Positions 57,630 through 64,000 of a DNA stretch of 64,000 bases are shown one piece after another (within the stretch, counting starts at the first letter, position 1; every line of letters begins with the position of its first letter). A model generated the notes under the pieces. The model had not been told where the DNA came from. It saw nothing but the letters and a program-made list of their open reading frames with translations, and searched no databases. Both the position numbers and the translations under genes were made by a program. The DNA comes from Dichetophora obliterata (Eukaryota > Arthropoda > Insecta > Diptera > Sciomyzidae): positions 92,603,557-92,667,556 of the forward strand of contig OY986438.1 of the NCBI GenBank assembly GCA_963920525.1, written 5' to 3'.

Positions 57630-59383
57630 TTAATTATTTTTGTCCAAAGGTGGTAACCTTGGGTAGAATTCCTTAAGATGTTGGAGGTGTGCGCGGAGAT
57701 TGGGTTGTTTAGTGTTGGTTGCTCTGGTGTCTTCAAGCTCTGCGATGTTAGGTGATATCCATTTTCTGATGATGTAGGGTCCAGAGAACTTCGGTGCCAG
57801 TTTTTGTGCAAAATTATCTATCGTGGAGGAGAGTGGGTGATCACGTTTTAATACTAGTGACCCGAGAGCAGGTCTCCATGGTCTTCGTCTTAGATTGTAG
57901 TATTTCTTTTGTTGCTCCGAGGCGATGTCCAGATTTTTGCGAACTTCTCTCCACAGTGATTCCATGTCCGGTTGATCGGAGTGATGTTCTTTGGGGGTAA
58001 CCCCTTGGTCTCTCTGGTTATTCGGTACGTTAAGGCTCCTGCCATAGTTAATTTCTGCTGCGGAGTACTTCGTAGATTCGTGTGCCGCCGTATTGATTGC
58101 AAATGCGATTTCTGTCAACTGAGTATCCCAATGACGATGGTCTTGCTGGGTTCTTTGGGCAATCATCGTTTTCACGACTCGATTTGTTCTTTCAGTAGGG
58201 TTTTCTTGTGGCGAATATGGCGCTGTTACCCGATGCTCAATTCCGAGGGTGGTGAGAAAATTTTTGAATGCGTGACTGGTGAATTGAGTTCCGTTGTTGG
58301 ATAAGAATATCTTGGGGCAGCCAAATCGATAAATGACTCTCTCTCTTAGGGCGTTGATGACACTGTTAGCGGTGGCCTGTCGTACTGGAATTAGTTCTAC
58401 CCATTTGCTGAATTTGTCTACTAATACTAGCAGACCGGTGTTGCCATGAGTAGAACGAGGAAGTGGTCCGATGAAGTCAGCGCAGACAAGTTCCCAGGGT
58501 CGTGAGCATGTCATCGTGGCCATGCATCCCGCTGGTTTTCGTTGCTCGACTTTGTACCTTGCGCAATGTTCACAGGTTCGGACGTATCGGGTGATATCTC
58601 GGTGCATACCAGGCCAGTAATAGTTTTCCTGAGCACTTTTTATTGTCTTGAACACGCCCAAGTGACCGGCGGTGGCGTCATCATGATTTTCTCGGAGAAT
58701 TTCGTTCTGTTGAGAGGCAGATACACATAGCTTCCATTGTGGTGTTGTAGTTATTTTAGACTTGCGCGGTATGTGTCTAAACATTCGATTCTTGACAATC
58801 TGGTAGTCCGGAAACTGGTTGTTATGTTCTTCGGTTTTCTTTTTTTGTCGGGCATACCAATCAGGTTTTATGGTGGTTAAAGTCAGTAACAGTGGTCCGA
58901 CTCCTGGGTCCTTCAGTGGGCTGCGCGACAGTGCATCAGCAACCACGTTCAAACTTCCTTTTCGGTATTCTATATCGAAGTCATACTGCTGAAGCTCCAG
59001 AGCCCATCTGGCTACTCGGCCTGACGGATTTTGTAGAGAATGTAGCCACTTCAGCGAATGATGGTCGGTTATCACAGTGAATTTATACCCTTCCAAGTAT
59101 GGTCTCATTTTTCTGATGGCCCAGAGTATTGCCAGGCATTCTTGTTCGGTGGCAAAGTATTTTCGTTCTAACTCCGTGAGGGTACGATTGGCATAAGCGA
59201 TTACGCGCTCTTGATCAGAATGTCGTTGGAAGAGTACCGCTCCGAGCCCCTCTCGGCTGGCATCAGTTTGGAGAATGAAAGGCTGTTGAAAATCCGGGCA
59301 ACACAGGACCGGTGCCTGTGTGAGTTTTTCTTTAATTCCTTCAAATGCTTCGTGTTGTTCTTCATCCCATCGCCATTTAACGT
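57630..59383 (-). pseudogene. pol, RNase H and integrase
   Basis: The open frame is 59108-57630 (492 codons) and continues upstream in the same frame to a slip at about 59384. RNase H has TDHHSLKWL and NVVADALSR. Integrase has the HHCC domain (H..GHLGVF, CEHCARYK), first Asp in VCADFIGPLPRS and Glu in NPTERTNR. The second catalytic position reads LSNNGTQF where the family has SDNGTQF, so Asp is replaced by Asn (AAC for GAC). The C-terminus has a GPY-like motif KFSGPYII. With this change integration activity should be lost even if the frame were open. Confidence 0.88.
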
Positions 59384-60157
59384 TTTTTTTAGCAAGTTAT
59401 CAAGCGGGGCTACCAGTGTTGAAAAATCCGGCACGAACCTGTGGTACCAAGAGGCTACCCCTAGTACCCGTCTTAGCTCGCGAATGTTTGTTGGGGTGGC
59501 GATTTCCTTCATTGCTTCTACTTTACTGGGGTCAGTGTGGATGCCTTCGGAACTCACCACGTATCCTAGGTATCTCACGCTGGTTCGGACAAACTCGCTT
59601 TTCTCGAAGTTAATTTGAAGGTTGGCTTGTAATAAACGTTTGAACACGGCGGACAAGTTTTGAAGGTGGTCCTCGAAGGTTTTCCCCAGAACAATAATGT
59701 CATCCAGGTACGCGAAGGCTTTTGGTTGTAATTCTGGTCCAATGACTTGGTCCAAGATGCGCTGGAATGTTGCTGGTGCGGAGTGAAGACCAAAAGGCAT
59801 TACTTTCCATTGGAACAAGCCCCTGCCCGGAACGGTGAAAGCAGTGCACGGCTTGGATTCTTCTCCGAGTGGTACCTGCCAGTACCCGTTTTTGAGATCT
59901 ATAGACGAAATAAAGGTTGCTTCCCTGAGTTGATCCAAAATAGGATTTATCTGGGGTAAGGGGTATGCATCTGGTTGTGTGGCCGCGTTAAGCTGACGGT
60001 AATCGATGCACATTCTCCAGGTCCCTTGTTTCTTGTGGACAAGTACAATCGGTGAGCTGTAGGGGCTACAGGATGGTTCGATTCGGTCGGACGCGAGAAG
60101 TTCATTTACTTCTTGGTTTATGACAGATTGCATCGCGGGATTGCGAGGATAGTATCG
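59384..60157 (-). pseudogene. pol, reverse transcriptase
   Basis: VNELLASDRIEPS, SPIVLVHKKQGTWRMCIDYR, IDLKNGYWQVPL, MPFGLHSAPATFQ and the catalytic AFAYLDDIIVLG, then the connection region to DNLLKK. The frame is lost in an A8 run at about 59384, where one base is missing; the downstream frame resumes with RNase H. Upstream it is joined in frame to the protease-RT linker except for a TAA at 60158, most simply an old Gln codon. Confidence 0.88.
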
Positions 60158-60949
60158 TTACTTTATTGGTTCTTGGTGTTTGAGGTGAATGTTGTGAGTG
60201 CCGATGGTACAGTGCCCCTGGATTTTGCTAATGGCAACCAAGTTCTCCTCGAGAATTTTTTCTAGCTTGATATTTTGTTCCGTAGTTAAGAACTCTCTGC
60301 TGGTTAGTGCGTGAATATGATATAAAGTTGGCGCTGCGGTATTTACTGGTGTTGCCAGACTGATTCCATCCAATGAGATACTTATATTACGCTCATGTAA
60401 AAAGTCCATTCCTAATATAATCGGTTCAGCCAGCGTGGGTAAATATGATGCGAGTATACGAGTTTTCTTTCAATTCAATTTAATTTCAATAGGGAAAACT
60501 TCATTACAGGTGGTACTAGTTTTGTCGGCTAATTTTACTCGTCGGGCATGTTGACGTGGCTTTATTCCCTGGGCTTTTAGATGCTCCTGAACTGCTCCGT
60601 TGAGGTAGGTTAGGGTAGCGCCTGTGTCTATAAGGGCTAGAGTTTTCAACCCAAAAATTTCAATTTCTACGTAATATCGATTGGTGACATCTGCTGCCGA
60701 GGCAGGGGCGTTCGAAATTTCACACTCGCAAGTTTTAGAAAACACTCCCTCTTTTCCACACCGTGAGCAGAACAGCTTTCTGTTGTTTCGACACTGGTGG
60801 CGCTGGTGACCGTATTGCTTGCATCGCCAGCAATGGGTTCTCCTCTCATATGGGGTAGTTTCGCCATGTTCGCCTAAGTAGTAGTTTGGCTGTCGGTTTG
60901 ACTTGGGTTCATCTTTTTTTAGTAGCTCGTATTCATCAGTCATTTCCAT
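60158..60949 (-). pseudogene. Nucleocapsid and protease region of gag-pol
   Basis: Zinc knuckle CWRCKQYGHQRHQC (complete CCHC), then CSRCGKEGVFSKTC, where Val stands at the His position. The aspartic protease follows with LALIDTGATLTYL. A TGA at 60470 interrupts, and the same frame continues to LGMDFLHERNISISLDG, the end of the protease, and a linker to RT. All pieces are in one frame, so gag-pro-pol may originally have been one ORF here. Confidence 0.82.
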
Positions 60950-61867
60950 TAATTCATCCAGTGAGGCAAAGTCGCTTCGTCGTACGTATAGCTTGTACTC
61001 TACCCGCAGCCCATCATAGATACGGTCGGTGTGGACGAGAAGCTTTAGCTGCGGGTGTTGACGGATGAGAGTTTGGATGGCCAGTATATAGTCTCTGGCC
61101 TTCTCTCGCTGCCATTGTTTCCTATGGTAAATGTTCTCTTCGAGCTGTTCCAGGTACCTTTTTTGGCATGAAGAACCGTTTGATTTCCGTTTTAAAAGTT
61201 TCCCATGACGAGATTGTTTCCTTCTTTACCCGGTACCATTGCAATGCTTTTCCTCGCAAGATTGCTGGAAGTGATAGCAAAATCATATTTGGGGTAAGGT
61301 GGTGGCATTCTGCAAGTTCCTCAATGTGCTCGAGGAAATCCAACAGGTTATCTGCTCCATCAAAGTAAAGCTCCCACCGCTGCACCATATTGATTGCTTC
61401 AGAGTCAGTCCAACAAGGAGCTAGGGTAAGCGGCTGAGAAGTGCGTGGAACCTCAAACGTTATTAAGTTGTTATGAACGTCACCCTTATTGGTGATGATG
61501 GTGGTATTTTCGTCTTGAGTTACTTCTTCTTCCAGCTCTTTCAACAAATCGACTTCCGGCTACGCTTGTTTTTAATAAAATCGCTGAGTTGTCACCGCAG
61601 CTGTTGTACGACGCACCCATCCGTTTCCAATCCGAATCTCTGACACTCTCTGATAAGTCTGTCCTTTTTCGACAGGTATACCCAGCCAATAGAATTCGTT
61701 GATAAATATTGAGCTTCTTTGTTCTGCTGCTGTGAAGCAAATTCTGCTGCTAGGTCTGACTGCTGCTGCATGCTGTTTTGTGTCTGGCCTGCTTCGACGT
61801 CGTTGGTGGTTGTAGTAGTATTTTTCCCACAGTTGCTGTTGAAGTCAGGTCCCTGCTCGGGCGCCAT
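60950..61867 (-). pseudogene. gag, matrix/capsid region
   Basis: The first ATG (61867-61865) lies between LTR and primer site, so the protein starts MAPEQGPDFNSN, encoded by the primer site itself. The frame stops at 61592; other pieces follow in a shifted frame (61547-61122: ELYFDGADNLLDFLEHI, LPAILRGKALQWYRVKKE, FKTEIKRFFMPKKV) and back in the first frame (ARDYILAIQTLIRQHPQL and RIYDGLRVEYKLYV) up to the zinc knuckles. These are typical retrotransposon capsid motifs. At least two stops and two frameshifts. Confidence 0.8.
61849..61866 (-). other. Primer binding site, tRNA-Lys
   Basis: TGGCGCCCGAGCAGGGAC on minus, 2 nt after the LTR, is an 18-nt match to the 3' end expected of a tRNA-Lys (GTCCCTG-CTCGGGCGCCA). 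The gag ATG overlaps its first bases. Confidence 0.88.
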
Positions 61868-62296
61868 TTGTAACAGTGGTTTTATCGAAGGCTGAGGTTA
61901 GCTCAGCCGCTCCAGGATCGCTCAAAGGATCCACAAACCTTTGATTAAATAAAAAGATGCAGTTTTCAATTTAAAGCTTTATTTTATTTACAATTATCAA
62001 TCGCTTATTATAATATTTGGACAGCGTAAGGTGGTGGTGCAGTCAGTTGCAGTTGGGTCTGGGTATCCGTAAAAGGTTAAGAGTGTCAGCTAGTGCTAGT
62101 CGGCGGTCGGTTGTTTTTAATATTTTATTCTCGCTTCGGTACAAATATTTCCAGTATTCGGTATCAGGTTGTCGGTTTCGGGCAATCGGTTTCGGGTAAT
62201 CGGTATTCGATAAACTGGTTTCTCTGATGCTGCGAGTTCTAGACGGAAGGCTCATTAGTAAAAATACATATATAAATAAAATGATGGGTATAAAGA

Positions 62297-62845
62297 TTGT
62301 GGCCCAATGATCAGAATCTGATCCGTGCGACAATCCGGTAGATAGAGTTTAAGCACAGTGCTGCGGCGCAATGATCAGAATCTGATCCGTACCGCAGCCA
62401 GCCAGACAAAACCTAATTAAAAGACTGCGGCTCAATGATCAGAATCTGATCCGTGCCGCAGCCAGCAAGAAAACCCTAAGCAAAAGACTGCGGCTCAATG
62501 ATCAGAATCTGATCCGTACCGCAGTCAGCAAGAATACCCTAAGCAAAAGACTGCGGCTCAATGATCAGAATCTGATCCGTACCGCAGCCAGCAAGTAAAC
62601 CCTAAGCAAAAGACTGCGGCTCAATGATCAGAATCTGATCCGTACCGCAGTCAGCAAGAAAACCCTAAGCAAAAGACTGCGGCTTAATGATCAGAATCTG
62701 ATCCGTACCGCAGCCAGTATGTATCTGCACTGACTAGTTGTCAGCGCAGCCAAAATATTATACAGCAATGCTGTTGTGTGTGCTAAGGCTGAGGCTCAAT
62801 GACCATAGACTGGTCCGTACGTCGTGCCTGGTGCAATGCACACAC
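62297..62845. repeat. Hairpin tandem array in the 5' LTR
   Basis: Counterpart of the array at 55299-55835, six conserved CTGCGG...CCGCAG units plus two diverged ones, with only scattered substitutions relative to the other LTR. Confidence 0.9.
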
Positions 62846-62897
62846 ACTGAGCACTTACCTAGACGGAAGGCTGATTAGTACTGACTCAACGTCACCC

Positions 62898-62908
62898 TTA
62901 TATATACT
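62898..62908 (-). promoter_or_regulatory. Putative TATA box of the 5' LTR
   Basis: GTATATATAAG on minus, within a GC-mixed context and upstream of the array in the sense direction. Start site not determinable here. Confidence 0.5.
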
Positions 62909-63485
62909 TCGGTGGAGAAACTAGTTGGGAATTATATGATTCCTCTTATATTTCCTTAATGGGGGCTAGTTGAATGGGTCGCCGTTGTTTGTGTGTCATT
63001 AATATGTTTGGTTGTTGCGTATATATGTACTTATTAGTTGTTTGTCTTTCTGTTTTCTTGCAGCTGTCTTACAGTGGTGATCAAGTAAATGTGTAACACG
63101 TATAACTTATAGTATAGTTCACAAAATCGTATTAACAGTAATATAAATATTCTAATACAGTTTGTGTATAATATTGTTGTAGTAGATAATACTTATAATA
63201 GATAGTACAGTTGTGAAAAAAAGTTATATAAATATTATAATAGTTTATGTGTGTAGTAGATAATAAGTACAGTTGTGAGAATCAAAAGTAAAACTCATAT
63301 ATATATAAATGTTGAAACTGTTGATATATGTAATTAAAAAAAGTTATATAAATATTATAATAGTTTATGTATGTAGTAAGATACTAAGTACAGTTGTGAG
63401 AATCAAAAGTAAAACTCATATATTTATAAATGTTGAAACTGTTTACATATGTAATTATTATTATTGTAACGTCACGTTACAAAAG

Positions 63486-64000
63486 TGATGTAGTGCGCAC
63501 CAAGTTTAAGCAACCAAACGTACACAAACTATTTGGTTGCACTGTATTTATGTATGTTTATATTCACCACGCACAATGACCCGTGGTTATATATTTGATT
63601 TACATGACGCACTTTCGCACTAAGCTAATGTTCTATGTATTTCACTCGCGCATTTTTAATGTTTATATATCTTGTTATATTTATTTTGTATTACGCACTT
63701 ACACATTAAGTTTATATTTATTATTCACTCACGCACTTGTTATGTTAAAATTTATGCACTTTTTAGATTTTAAGAAAATACCGTTGTTTGGCTTTATAAG
63801 CATCGAAAATTGAAAATAAAGATCATTAATTCTCCAAGCTTTAAATCAGCTTAATCTTTCTATTAAAAGCCTAAGTGCATTTTTATGCCGGCTGATATAC
63901 AAAAATAAAAATATAAAATATTTAGAGCCAGTGGCGTTATTAAGCGCCGGCGAAAAACTTGAGGCAGGTCCTTTGCATTTTTAACAAAAATTTTAAACAA
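63486..64000. other. Unassigned AT-rich DNA
   Basis: ACGCACTTNNRCAYTAAG-like phrases repeat at about 63606-63735. No gene; a 76-codon frame on plus is a translation of this repeat. Confidence 0.4.

Larger units (their letters stand above)
54870..63481 (-). mobile_element. Long-LTR Ty3/gypsy retrotransposon (Osvaldo/Ulysses-like)
   Basis: 8.6 kb on minus, flanked by exact AAAG duplications (54866-54869, 63482-63485). LTRs are 1646 and 1613 bp, unusually long. Order on minus: gag with zinc knuckles, protease, RT, RNase H, integrase, then an extra ORF. The tRNA-Lys primer site and long LTRs recall the Osvaldo/Ulysses group of flies (inference from memory of those elements). LTRs are near-identical by eye except a duplication of about 33 bp in the left one. 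gag-pol has stops at 60470 and 60158 and frameshifts in gag and near 59384. The integrase has lost a catalytic residue. Confidence 0.9.
61869..63481 (-). repeat. 5' LTR of the long-LTR element
   Basis: 1613 bp, near-identical to 54870-56515. On minus, GTATATATAAG at 62898-62908 is a TATA-like box and AATAAA at 61978-61983 a polyadenylation signal. If both are used, the R region is about 0.9 kb and includes the hairpin array. Confidence 0.93.

Overview
The window is A+T-rich, repeat-dense DNA from an insect genome, most likely a higher fly. Evidence: poly-CAA/TTG tracts, introns of about 60-70 bp, and the families present (insect gypsy-type LTR elements, piggyBac, PIF/Harbinger with a MADF gene, hAT, Helitrons and many small MITEs). 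Species cannot be named from sequence alone. No host gene is convincing. Nearly every supportable coding region belongs to a mobile element and nearly all are broken.

1-4.5 kb: a minus-strand non-LTR retrotransposon (ORF1 plus the start of the ORF2 endonuclease) cut by four DNA-element insertions, three with exact 8-bp target duplications. 4.5-13.5 kb: mostly unassigned AT-rich DNA with three TIR or inverted-repeat structures and a 5'-truncated RT end with an AAGT tail. 13.5-19.9 kb: a complete gypsy-superfamily element on the minus strand (about 670-bp LTRs, 4-bp AATT duplication, tRNA-Lys-type primer site, polypurine tract). 20-27 kb: a TA-flanked MITE and a dead mariner-type transposase. 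27-38 kb: Helitron-like repeats, several MITEs and a 1.4-kb array of a 62-bp AT-rich repeat.

38.5-44.5 kb: a PIF/Harbinger transposon with both expected genes (MADF protein on plus, DDE transposase on minus), TAT-flanked. A 3.2-kb piggyBac-type element sits in its transposase intron at a TTAA. The piggyBac itself carries a TTA-flanked MITE and a second foreign block. 44.7-47.8 kb: two direct copies of a transposon 5' end encoding the same 42-aa peptide, a MITE of that family, and a hAT remnant around it. 47.8-51.6 kb is the least repetitive part. 51.7-54.0 kb: a complete small Helitron beside a hAT transposase relic with one intact intron. 54.9-63.5 kb: a second LTR element on the minus strand with very long LTRs (about 1.6 kb), a 4-bp AAAG duplication, an 18-nt tRNA-Lys primer site, broken gag-pol, and an extra intact 187-aa ORF where env would be.

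How it fits together: insertions inside insertions give relative ages. The structurally most interesting items are the hairpin array in the long LTRs, the extra ORF of that element, the three identical 16-bp palindromes of the piggyBac, and the repeated 42-aa leader ORF.
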